Shown one piece after another: positions 15,394 through 22,619 of a stretch of 46,973 bases of DNA (position 1 is its first letter; each line of letters opens with the position of its first letter). Where the stretch lies: contig NZ_BMTS01000038.1 in assembly GCF_014649795.1 (NCBI RefSeq), positions 1 to 46,973 on the forward strand, in the 5' to 3' direction. Source of the stretch: Streptomyces melanogenes. GTDB taxonomy: Bacteria > Actinomycetota > Actinomycetes > Streptomycetales > Streptomycetaceae. The translations under genes and the position numbers were made by a program. Under the pieces are notes generated by a model, which did no database searches, had not been told where the DNA came from, and saw only the letters and a list, made by a program, of their open reading frames with translations.

Positions 15394-15408
15394 CGGGGCT
15401 TCGCCCCG
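15394..15408 (+). terminator. Short stem-loop after the ligase gene
   Basis: CGGGGC, loop TTC, GCCCCG forms a compact 6-bp hairpin 80 nt past the ligase stop and 52 nt before the thioesterase start. It could cause partial termination. Confidence 0.4.
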
Positions 15409-15460
15409 GACCCTCGCATCTCTTCCGTAACCACTCCCCCCGCCAACGAAAGGCACCCCC

Positions 15461-15928
15461 ATGGACATCCCCGCCCCGCAGCAGACCACCCCGCCGGACG
15501 GTGGTGCGGCGAACCTGCCCAGCGTCGTCATCGAGCGGCGGGTCGAGTGGCCCGACACCGACGCCGCCGGCCACTACCACCACTCCACCGTGGTGCGCTG
15601 GGTCGAGGCGGCCGAGGCCGTCCTGCTGCGGCGTCTGGGCCTGGCCCACCTGTTCGGGAGCACGCCGCGCGTCCACTTCGAGGCCGACTACCGCGCCCGG
15701 CTGTGGTTCGGGGACCTCGTCCGCGTCGAGCTGCGCGTCGTCAAGGTCGGCACCACCTCCCTGCACTACGCCTTCATGGTCGGCAGTCGGGGCGAGGAGG
15801 CCGCGGCCACCGGCCGTATGACGATCGTCCACTCCGCCGCACGGGCGAACGGGGCCACGCCCTGGCCCGACGAGGTGCGCGAACGCCTGGCCGGGTCCGG
15901 TCCGCAGGCTCCTGAACTCCTCACCTGA
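15461..15928 (+). CDS. Hotdog-fold acyl-CoA thioesterase (4HBT type)
   Basis: The 155-residue hotdog protein has the 4-hydroxybenzoyl-CoA thioesterase-like active-site stretch VEWPDTDAAGHYHHSTVVRWVEAAE (about 28-52). This is the counterpart of the FGDCDPAGIVFYPNY-type motif whose Asp is catalytic. It probably hydrolyses the 5-hydroxylated aryl-CoA (gentisyl-CoA) to free gentisate, the step needed between the hydroxylase and the ring-cleaving dioxygenase. The HYHH sequence after the motif is unusual for the family. The ATG has GAAAGG about 7 nt upstream. It lies between ligase and hydroxylase genes, 148 nt and 98 nt away. The precise acyl group is inferred from context. Confidence 0.8.
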   Translation: MDIPAPQQTTPPDGGAANLPSVVIERRVEWPDTDAAGHYHHSTVVRWVEAAEAVLLRRLGLAHLFGSTPRVHFEADYRARLWFGDLVRVELRVVKVGTTSLHYAFMVGSRGEEAAATGRMTIVHSAARANGATPWPDEVRERLAGSGPQAPELLT

Positions 15929-15970
15929 GACGGGGAGTTCATGCACACCCCATCGTTGTATAGAGTTTTC

Positions 15971-16000
15971 TTGACGATCGCAGGAATTCCGCAATATGTT
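15971..16000 (+). promoter_or_regulatory. Candidate promoter of the hydroxylase-nitrilase-dioxygenase operon
   Basis: TTGACG (15971-15976) and TATGTT (15995-16000) have an 18-nt spacer that includes the palindrome GGAATTCC. TATAGAGTTTTC directly before the -35 box resembles the sequence at the ligase promoter. The start codon is 27 nt from the -10 box, leaving a short leader. Confidence 0.5.
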
Positions 16001-16026
16001 GTTCCTGGAACCACGAGGAGGACGCC

Positions 16027-18405
16027 GTGCGCGTAGCAGTCATCGGTGGAGGGCCCGGCGGGCTGTATTTCGCGGCCCTGGCCAAGCAGCTCTCGCCAAG
16101 CTGGGAGATCACCGTCTGGGAGCGCAACGCGGCCGACGACACCTTTGGATTCGGCGTGGTGTTCTCCGACGAGACCCTGGACGGCATCGCGCAGGCCGAC
16201 CCGGAGATCTTCGAGGCGATGTCCGCGGAGTTCGCCCGCTGGAGCGACATCGACGTCCGCTACCGGGGCCAGGTGCTCACCTCCGGCGGCCACGGCTTCG
16301 CGGCCCTGGGCCGCAAGCGCCTGCTGCGGATCCTTCAGGAGCGGTGCGCCGCCCTGAAGGTGGACGTCCGGTACCGCACCCAGGCCCCGCCCGCCGAGCG
16401 ACTGGCCGCCGAATACGACCTGGTGGTGGCGAGCGACGGCGTACGGTCGGCGACGCGCGGCGCCTACCCGGACACCTTCGCCCCGGACCTCGACGAGCGG
16501 CGCTGCCGTTACATGTGGCTCGCCACGGACAAGGTCTTCGAGGCCTTCACGTTCATCGTCGCCGAAGGGGACTTCGGGACGCTCCAGGTGCATGCCTATC
16601 CGTTCGACGCCACCCGCAGCACCTTCATCGTCGAGATGGACGAGGATTCCTGGCGGCGCGCGGGTTTCGAGGAGTTCGCCGCCCGCGACTTCCCGCCCGG
16701 GACCAGCGACGGCGACAGCATCCGCCGCTGCGAGGAGATCCTCGCCGACCACCTCGACGGCCACCGCCTCATCCCCAACGGCTCCAAGTGGATCCGGTTC
16801 ACCACGGTACGCAACACGACGTGGCACCACGGCAATGTGGTGCTGCTCGGGGACGCCGCCCACACCGCCCACTTCTCCATAGGCTCCGGCACCAAGCTCG
16901 CGATGGAGGACGCACTGGCCCTGGCGGCCTGCCTCCACGAGCACCCCGACGTGCCTACCGCGCTCGCCGCGTACGAGGCCGAACGCAAGCCGGTCGTCGA
17001 GTCCACCCAGCGCGCCGCCCAGGCCAGCCTGGAATGGTTCGAGAACGTCGGCCGCTACACCGGGCAGGAGCCCGCGCAGTTCGCCTTCAACCTGCTGACT
17101 CGCAGCCGCCGTGTCACGTACGACAACCTGCGCGTCCGCGACCAGCAGTTCACCGACAGGGTGGATGCCTGGCACGAAGCCGAGACGGTGACGGCGGGCA
17201 CCGCCGTGCCGCCGATGTTCCGCCCGTCCCGGATCGGCGGCCTACGCCTGCGCAACCGCGTCGTCGTCCCGCCCACCGCCCTGTATGCCGCCGCCGACGG
17301 CGTGCCCGGCGACTTCGACTTCCTGCATCTGAGCACCCAAGCGCTCGGCGGCTCCGCACTGGTCATCGCGGGTATGACGGCCGTCAGCCCCGACGGCCGG
17401 GCCACCCCCGGCTGCCCCGGCCTCTACACCGACGAACAGGAAGCGGCCTGGCGGCGGATCACCGACTTCGTGCACCGGCAGTCGGACACCTTCCTGGGCG
17501 TCCAGCTCACCCACGCCGGGCGCCGCGCCGCGCGGGGCACCCCGCGCGCCGACGGGACGTCCGTCCCGCTCGGCGCGGTCGGATGGCCGCTGATCGCCGC
17601 CTCCCCGCTCGCCTGGGACTCGGCGAGCACGGCTCCGCGCGAAGCGACCCGCGAGGACATGGACGCCGTGGTCGAGGACTTCACCGCTGCGGCCCGCCGC
17701 GCCGACCGCGCCGGATTCGACGCCATCGAACTCCAGTACGGGCACGGCCACTTGATGTCCGGCTTCCTGTCGCCGCTGACCAATCTCCGCACCGACGAGT
17801 ACGGCGGCACCCAGGCCGGGCGGCTGCGCTTCCCGCTGGAAGCGCTGCGGGCGGTCCGTGCGGTGTGGCCGACGGACAAGGCGCTGATCGTGCGGATCTC
17901 GGCCGCCGACTGGGCCGAAGGAGGCATCGGCGAGGCAGACGTCGTCGAGATCTGCCGCGCCCTGGCGGACGCCGGAGCGGACGCGATCGACGTCTCCACC
18001 GGTGAGGTCGTCGCCCACGAGCGGCCGCGGTTCGGCCGCAGCTACCAGACGCCCTACGCCGACCTGATCCGCAACACCACCGGGATCCCCACCATCGCGG
18101 TCGGCGCCATCTCCACCTACGACGACGTCAACTCGATCATCCTGGCCGGCCGGGCCGACCTCTGCGCCGTCGGGCGGGCCCAGCTGCACGACCCGCTGTG
18201 GACGCTGCACGCCGCCGCGGCGCAGGACTACACCGGCCCCGGAGCGCCCTGGCCGACATCGTGGAAGGCGGGCAGCGCCCGGCTGCCGGGCGCCCGCACC
18301 GACCATGTCCCGCCCCGCCTCCAGCTGCTCCGGGCCATCCCCGCTCCCGTACACCAGCGCTGGCTTCCGCGGCCCGCGGCGGCCGCTGCGGCGACGGCCC
18401 TGTGA
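16027..18405 (+). CDS. Bifunctional aryl-CoA hydroxylase / Old-Yellow-Enzyme oxidoreductase (salicylyl-CoA 5-hydroxylase type)
   Basis: This is a 792-residue fusion. Residues 1 to about 380 are a flavin monooxygenase with FAD motifs GGGPGG (7-12) and GDAAHT (275-280). Residues 397 to about 745 are an Old Yellow Enzyme-like FMN barrel, starting MFRPSRIGGLRLRNRVVVPP and including HAGRRA and the GHGHLMSGFLSP stretch. Two relatives are known: salicylyl-CoA 5-hydroxylase (SdgC) of a Streptomyces salicylate pathway, and the fused 2-aminobenzoyl-CoA monooxygenase/reductase. The nearby gentisate dioxygenase favours the first. The GTG start has GAGGAGG 6 nt upstream. The nitrilase start follows 13 nt after the stop. 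The last 35 residues are low-complexity Pro/Ala. The OYE half may reduce the ring of the hydroxylated CoA ester or may be a relic; the sequence cannot tell. Confidence 0.87.
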   Translation: MRVAVIGGGPGGLYFAALAKQLSPSWEITVWERNAADDTFGFGVVFSDETLDGIAQADPEIFEAMSAEFARWSDIDVRYRGQVLTSGGHGFAALGRKRLLRILQERCAALKVDVRYRTQAPPAERLAAEYDLVVASDGVRSATRGAYPDTFAPDLDERRCRYMWLATDKVFEAFTFIVAEGDFGTLQVHAYPFDATRSTFIVEMDEDSWRRAGFEEFAARDFPPGTSDGDSIRRCEEILADHLDGHRLIPNGSKWIRFTTVRNTTWHHGNVVLLGDAAHTAHFSIGSGTKLAMEDALALAACLHEHPDVPTALAAYEAERKPVVESTQRAAQASLEWFENVGRYTGQEPAQFAFNLLTRSRRVTYDNLRVRDQQFTDRVDAWHEAETVTAGTAVPPMFRPSRIGGLRLRNRVVVPPTALYAAADGVPGDFDFLHLSTQALGGSALVIAGMTAVSPDGRATPGCPGLYTDEQEAAWRRITDFVHRQSDTFLGVQLTHAGRRAARGTPRADGTSVPLGAVGWPLIAASPLAWDSASTAPREATREDMDAVVEDFTAAARRADRAGFDAIELQYGHGHLMSGFLSPLTNLRTDEYGGTQAGRLRFPLEALRAVRAVWPTDKALIVRISAADWAEGGIGEADVVEICRALADAGADAIDVSTGEVVAHERPRFGRSYQTPYADLIRNTTGIPTIAVGAISTYDDVNSIILAGRADLCAVGRAQLHDPLWTLHAAAAQDYTGPGAPWPTSWKAGSARLPGARTDHVPPRLQLLRAIPAPVHQRWLPRPAAAAAATAL

Positions 18406-18418
18406 CATGGAGGAACGC

Positions 18419-19459
18419 ATGCAGGAACTGCCCCGCTTCAAGGCCGCGGCGGTCCAGTCCGCGCCCGTCTATCTGGATCCGTCGGCCACCGTTTCCAAGG
18501 CCGTCGCCCTGGTGGCGGAGGCGGCGTCGCACGGCGCCGAACTGATCGTGTTCCCCGAGGCCTTCGTCCCCGGTTACCCGTACTGGAACTGGACCATGAC
18601 CCCGGTCCAGGGCTCCCCGTGGTTCGAGCGCCTCCAGCGGGCTTCCGTCGACATCCCCGGGCCGCACGTGGACGCCCTGCGCGCGGCGGCCCGCCGGCAC
18701 GGAGTCGTCCTCGTCATCGGGGTCAACGAGCGCAGCCCGTACAGCCTCGGCATCCTCTACAACACCCTGCTCACCATCGGCCCGGACGGCGAACTCCTCG
18801 GCGTACACCGCAAACTCGTCCCCACCTGGGCCGAGAAGCTGACCTGGACCGGAGGCGACGGCAGTTCGCTCAAGGTCCACCAGACGCCCGTCGGGCCGCT
18901 GGGAGCCCTGGCCTGCGGCGAGAACACCAACACGCTCGCCCGGTTCACCCTGCTCGCCCAGGGAGAGCTGGTCCACGCGGCGAGTTACATCGCGCTGCCC
19001 GTCGCCCCGGAGGACTACGACATGGCGGACGCTATCGCCGTGCGGACCGCCGCCCACAGCTTCGAGGGCAAGGTCTTCTCCGTCGTGGCCTGCTCCACCA
19101 TCTCGCCCGAGATCGTGGACACCGTCGCCGGTGACGACGAGAACGTACGCCGTATGCTCGCCCGCCCCCGCAGCGCGCTGTCCGGGATCTTCGGACCCGA
19201 CGGGCGGCCCGTCACCGACCCGTTGATCGACGACGAGGGCATCGTCTACGCCGACATCGACCTGGCCAAGTGCATCCAGCCCAAGCAGATGCACGACATC
19301 CTCGGCCACTACAACCGCTTCGATGTCTTCCGACTGCACGTCGACAACACCCCGCGCACCCCCGTGACCTTCGCGACGCCGCCCGGCTCCCACGATGCCG
19401 CGCCCGCCGTCGCGCCCCTTCCGACCGACGGCACCGGCACAACGCAGGAGGAGTCATGA
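18419..19459 (+). CDS. Nitrilase
   Basis: This 346-residue true nitrilase of the C-N hydrolase superfamily converts a nitrile to a carboxylic acid and ammonia. The catalytic triad is complete: E47 in FPEAF, K132 in HRKLVPTWAEK and C166 in ALACGENTN. The long insert YPYWNWTMTPVQGSPWF and the motif KLTWTGGDGSSLKVHQTPVG are marks of nitrilase branch 1 rather than of amidases. The ATG at 18419 was chosen because GGAGG (18409-18413) ends 5 nt before it; an ATG at 18407 would precede that site. It is 13 nt after the hydroxylase and overlaps the dioxygenase start by ATGA, so it is co-translated with aromatic-ring enzymes. A hydroxybenzonitrile-like substrate is inferred, not shown. Confidence 0.88.
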   Translation: MQELPRFKAAAVQSAPVYLDPSATVSKAVALVAEAASHGAELIVFPEAFVPGYPYWNWTMTPVQGSPWFERLQRASVDIPGPHVDALRAAARRHGVVLVIGVNERSPYSLGILYNTLLTIGPDGELLGVHRKLVPTWAEKLTWTGGDGSSLKVHQTPVGPLGALACGENTNTLARFTLLAQGELVHAASYIALPVAPEDYDMADAIAVRTAAHSFEGKVFSVVACSTISPEIVDTVAGDDENVRRMLARPRSALSGIFGPDGRPVTDPLIDDEGIVYADIDLAKCIQPKQMHDILGHYNRFDVFRLHVDNTPRTPVTFATPPGSHDAAPAVAPLPTDGTGTTQEES

Positions 19460-20568
19460 CCACCGAGTACGACGACAACCGGCTGGGCCGGGCACGTGTG
19501 TCCGACACCCCTGAACTCACCGCGTACTACAACGAACTCGCCGAACTGGAGGCGGGAGCCCTGTGGACCGTCGCCAACGACATCGAGCCCTGGTACCCCC
19601 AGCCGAAGTCCGTGCCCGTCCTGTGGCGGTACCAGGAGGTCCAGCCCCTGGTCCGCAAGGCCCTCGACCTGGTCAAGGCCGACGACGCGGGCCGCCGGGT
19701 GGTCATGCTCGTCAACCCCGGCCGCAAGGACGTGAGCGCCGCCGTCGGGCTCCTCTACACCGGCCTCCAGATCATGGGCCCCGGTGAGGCGATGACCGCA
19801 CACCGCCATCAGGCCGCCGCACTGCGGTTCGTCCACGAGGGGACCGGCGCCTGGACTATCGTGGACGGGCAGAAGCTCAAGGTCGGCCCGCGCGACTTCG
19901 CCATCACCCCCAACGGCACCTGGCACGAGCACGGCAACGACTCCGACGACGCTCCCGTCATCTGGCAGGACGGCCTCGACATCCCCCTCGTCAACGCCCA
20001 CGACGCGGGCTTCTACGAAGTCCACCCGGAGCTGTACCAGCAGCCCGGAAAGGTGATCAACTCCTCTGTGCTCACCTACGGCGCCAACCTGGTGCCGTAC
20101 GGCGTGGAGAAGTGGAACCGGCCCTACTCGCCGCTGCTCGCCTACCCGTGGGAGACGACCTACGAGTCGCTGCGCGACCTCGCCAAGGCCACGGAGGGAT
20201 CGCCCTACGACGGTGTGATCGCCGAATACACCAACCCGGTCACCGGCGGCTCCGTGATGCCCACCATGGGCGCCCATATGCAGCTGCTCCGGCCGGGCCA
20301 GAGCACCCGGGCCCACCGCCACACCGGATCGGTGATCTACACGGCGGCCAAGGGCCGCGGCTACTCGGTCATCGCCGGACAGCGCTTCGCCTGGCAGCAG
20401 GGCGACATCTTCTGTGTCCCCTCCTGGGCCTGGCACGAGCACCACAACCTCGACCAGGGGGAGGACGCCTGCCTCTTCTCCTTCAACGACTTCCCCGTGA
20501 TGCGCTCCCTCGGCTTCTACCGGGAAGAGGCCTATACCGACAACGGCGGCCGTCAGCCCCTCGTGTAG
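19456..20568 (+). CDS. Gentisate 1,2-dioxygenase-type bicupin
   Basis: The 370-residue ring-cleaving dioxygenase has two cupin domains. The N-terminal one has the iron ligands H116 and H118 (TAHRHQ) and H157 (GTWHEH). The C-terminal one repeats the pattern with H287, H289 (RAHRHT) and H327 (AWHEHH). Length and the order TAHRH...LRFVHEGTG...WTIVDG fit gentisate 1,2-dioxygenase, which opens gentisate to maleylpyruvate with O2. Relatives include salicylate and 1-hydroxy-2-naphthoate dioxygenases. GGAGGAG lies just before the ATG, which overlaps the nitrilase stop by four bases. It is the equivalent of SdgD in the Streptomyces salicylyl-CoA route. A stem-loop follows at 20685. Confidence 0.88.
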   Translation: MTTEYDDNRLGRARVSDTPELTAYYNELAELEAGALWTVANDIEPWYPQPKSVPVLWRYQEVQPLVRKALDLVKADDAGRRVVMLVNPGRKDVSAAVGLLYTGLQIMGPGEAMTAHRHQAAALRFVHEGTGAWTIVDGQKLKVGPRDFAITPNGTWHEHGNDSDDAPVIWQDGLDIPLVNAHDAGFYEVHPELYQQPGKVINSSVLTYGANLVPYGVEKWNRPYSPLLAYPWETTYESLRDLAKATEGSPYDGVIAEYTNPVTGGSVMPTMGAHMQLLRPGQSTRAHRHTGSVIYTAAKGRGYSVIAGQRFAWQQGDIFCVPSWAWHEHHNLDQGEDACLFSFNDFPVMRSLGFYREEAYTDNGGRQPLV

Positions 20569-20684
20569 ACCCCGAAGACCCCAAGACCCGCCTCCGCGCC
20601 GGGACCGCCGGCCCTGACACCGGTTGCCGGCCGAGGTGAACCCCGGGGAGCGATGGAATGTGCCCCGCATCGCCCCCGGCCGGG

Positions 20685-20722
20685 CGGGCGGTGGCGCGGA
20701 ACCGACTCCGCACCACCGCCCG
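20685..20722 (+). terminator. Stem-loop between dioxygenase and FAH genes
   Basis: CGGGCGGTGG pairs exactly with CCACCGCCCG, extended inward by GCGGA/TCCGC across a single mismatch and closed by a 6-nt loop. It lies in the 230-nt gap between the dioxygenase and the FAH-family gene. It may terminate or attenuate the upstream operon or stabilise its 3' end. Confidence 0.6.
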
Positions 20723-20798
20723 CTCCCATCACTCTGACCGTCCTCTCCCGACCGCCTCCTCCTGACCGCCTTCCCCCGCCACCCGCCAAGGAGTTCCC

Positions 20799-21704
20799 AT
20801 GCGACTGGTGACCTACACCGTCGACGACGCCCCCGCCCGCCTGGGCGCCCAGATCGACGACCGCGTGATCGACCTCGCCGCACTGGCCGGCCATCACGGC
20901 ACCGAACTGCCGACAGACCTGCTGTCCTTCATCCAGGCGGGAGCCGGCACCCACGACACTGCCCGGCGCCTGCTCGCCGGGGACCAGGCCACTTGGCCCG
21001 CCGAAGCCGTGCACCGGCTCGGCGACGTCTCGCTGCGCGCCCCGCTGCGCCCCGGCAAGATCATCGGCGTCGGTCTGAACTACGTCGAGCACGTCGAGGA
21101 GTCCAGCCGCAGCCTGGACACCGACAAGGAGCTGCCGCCGCGCCCGGTGCTGTTCAGCAAGCCCGCCACCGCGGTCACCGGACCCGGGCAGCCCATCTGG
21201 CACAACGGCGATCTGACCGCCCAGCTCGACTGGGAGTGCGAACTCGCCGTCGTCATCGGCCGCACCGCGTTCCGGGTGAGCGAACAGGACGCGTACGACC
21301 ACGTCTTCGGCTACAGCATCGTCAACGACATCAGCGCCCGCGACCAGCGCCGCTCCGGCCAGTGGTTCTTCTCCAAGGGGCAGGACTCCTACGCCCCCTT
21401 CGGACCGGCGGTCGTCACCGCGGACGCCCTCGGCGACCCGATGGCGCTCGACCTCTCGCTGCGCGTCAACGGCGTGACCAAGCAGAAGTCGAACACCCGG
21501 CACATGCTCTTTCCCATCGCCCGCCTCATCGCCGACATCTCCTCGGGGGTGACCCTGGAGCCCGGCGACGTCATCGCCACCGGCTCTCCCTCCGGCGTCG
21601 GCGCGGGAATGGTGCCCCCGGAGTTCCTCGCCCCCGGCGACACGGTCGAAGCCACCGTCGAAGGCATCGGCACCCTGACCAACCCCGTTGTCGACGCCCG
21701 CTGA
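20799..21704 (+). CDS. Fumarylacetoacetate hydrolase-family protein, probable maleylpyruvate hydrolase
   Basis: The 301-residue FAH-superfamily enzyme splits C-C bonds of beta-diketo or acylpyruvate acids. The catalytic domain begins near residue 87 (GKIIGVGLNY), with metal ligands E146 and E148 (WECELAVVIG) and D177 (IVNDISARDQR), and ends with GDVIATGSPSGVGAG. An AAGGAG site precedes the ATG by about 6 nt. In gentisate pathways this position is taken by fumarylpyruvate or maleylpyruvate hydrolase. No thiol-dependent maleylpyruvate isomerase is encoded in the window and a maleate isomerase follows 34 nt downstream, so direct hydrolysis of maleylpyruvate to maleate and pyruvate is the most economical reading. 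Substrate stereochemistry cannot be seen from sequence. Confidence 0.85.
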   Translation: MRLVTYTVDDAPARLGAQIDDRVIDLAALAGHHGTELPTDLLSFIQAGAGTHDTARRLLAGDQATWPAEAVHRLGDVSLRAPLRPGKIIGVGLNYVEHVEESSRSLDTDKELPPRPVLFSKPATAVTGPGQPIWHNGDLTAQLDWECELAVVIGRTAFRVSEQDAYDHVFGYSIVNDISARDQRRSGQWFFSKGQDSYAPFGPAVVTADALGDPMALDLSLRVNGVTKQKSNTRHMLFPIARLIADISSGVTLEPGDVIATGSPSGVGAGMVPPEFLAPGDTVEATVEGIGTLTNPVVDAR

Positions 21705-21738
21705 ACCCCCACCCCTCGATCAGGCCCAGGAGCCCCCC

Positions 21739-22533
21739 GTGTCCCACCGCACCTATCGGATCGGGCAGATCGTGCCGAGTTCCAACGTCACGATGGAAAC
21801 CGAGATCCCGGCCATCCTGCGCGCGCGGGAGACCGTCGCGCCCGAGCGGTTCACCTTCCACTCCAGCCGGATGCGCATGACCCATGTCACCCCCGAGCAG
21901 CTCCGGGCCATGGACGCCGACTCCGACCGCTGCGCCGTCGAACTCTCCGACGCCCGCGTGGACGTGCTCGGCTACGCCTGTCTCGTCGCCATCATGAGCA
22001 TGGGCTTCGGCTACCACCGCACATCCGAGGAGCGCCTGCACGCCCGCACGGCCGAGAACGGCGCCCCGTCGCCCGTCGTCACCAGCGCCGGCGCCCTCGT
22101 CCACGGTCTGCACACGCTCGGCGCCAAGAAGATCGCGCTGGTCGCCCCGTACATGCGGCCGTTGACGAAGACGGTGGTGGAGTATCTGACCCACGAGGGC
22201 ATCGAGGTGCTCGACTACGAGGCGCTGGAGATCCCCGACAACCTGGAAGTCGCCGCGCACGACCCCGCCCGGCTGCCCGGCATCGCCCGCGCACTCCAGT
22301 ACTCCGACGCGGACGCCGTCGTCCTCTCCGCCTGTGTGCAGATGCCTTCGCTCGGGGCCGTCGAGGAGGCCGAGCAGCTGCTCGGCAAGCCGGTCGTCTC
22401 CGCGGCCGTCTGCACCGCGCACCAGATGCTGCGCGCGCTCGGCCTGCCGGCCGTGGCGCCCGGAGCGGGCCATCTGCTGTCCGGCGTGTATGCCGAGACG
22501 CCGCTGTCCCCGTCCGCGGCGACCGCCGGCTGA
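21739..22533 (+). CDS. Maleate cis-trans isomerase (Asp/Glu racemase superfamily)
   Basis: The 264-residue protein matches maleate isomerase, which converts maleate to fumarate without a cofactor. It opens with YRIGQIVPSSNVTMETE. The two cysteines expected at the active site are C81 (GYACLVA) and C199 (LSACVQMPS), matching the paired Cys of characterised actinobacterial enzymes. The GTG start at 21739 has AGGAG 6 nt upstream; a longer frame from 21688 overlaps the preceding gene and is not supported. It is 34 nt after the FAH-family gene and probably co-transcribed. Coupled with maleylpyruvate hydrolysis, it would deliver fumarate to the citric acid cycle. Related arylmalonate decarboxylases are an alternative family assignment but lack this N-terminal signature. 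Confidence 0.85.
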   Translation: MSHRTYRIGQIVPSSNVTMETEIPAILRARETVAPERFTFHSSRMRMTHVTPEQLRAMDADSDRCAVELSDARVDVLGYACLVAIMSMGFGYHRTSEERLHARTAENGAPSPVVTSAGALVHGLHTLGAKKIALVAPYMRPLTKTVVEYLTHEGIEVLDYEALEIPDNLEVAAHDPARLPGIARALQYSDADAVVLSACVQMPSLGAVEEAEQLLGKPVVSAAVCTAHQMLRALGLPAVAPGAGHLLSGVYAETPLSPSAATAG

Positions 22534-22619
22534 CGGACCGTATGCCCTTCGGCCGACCGGCCTGCCCGGCTGGGCCGGGTGCTCGATAGGATCGCCACCG
22601 CACACCACGGAAGGCGATC

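Noticed and set aside
13642..15558. 638-codon minus-strand frame opposite the ligase
   Set aside because: It is an antisense shadow; the plus strand carries intact adenylation-domain motifs.
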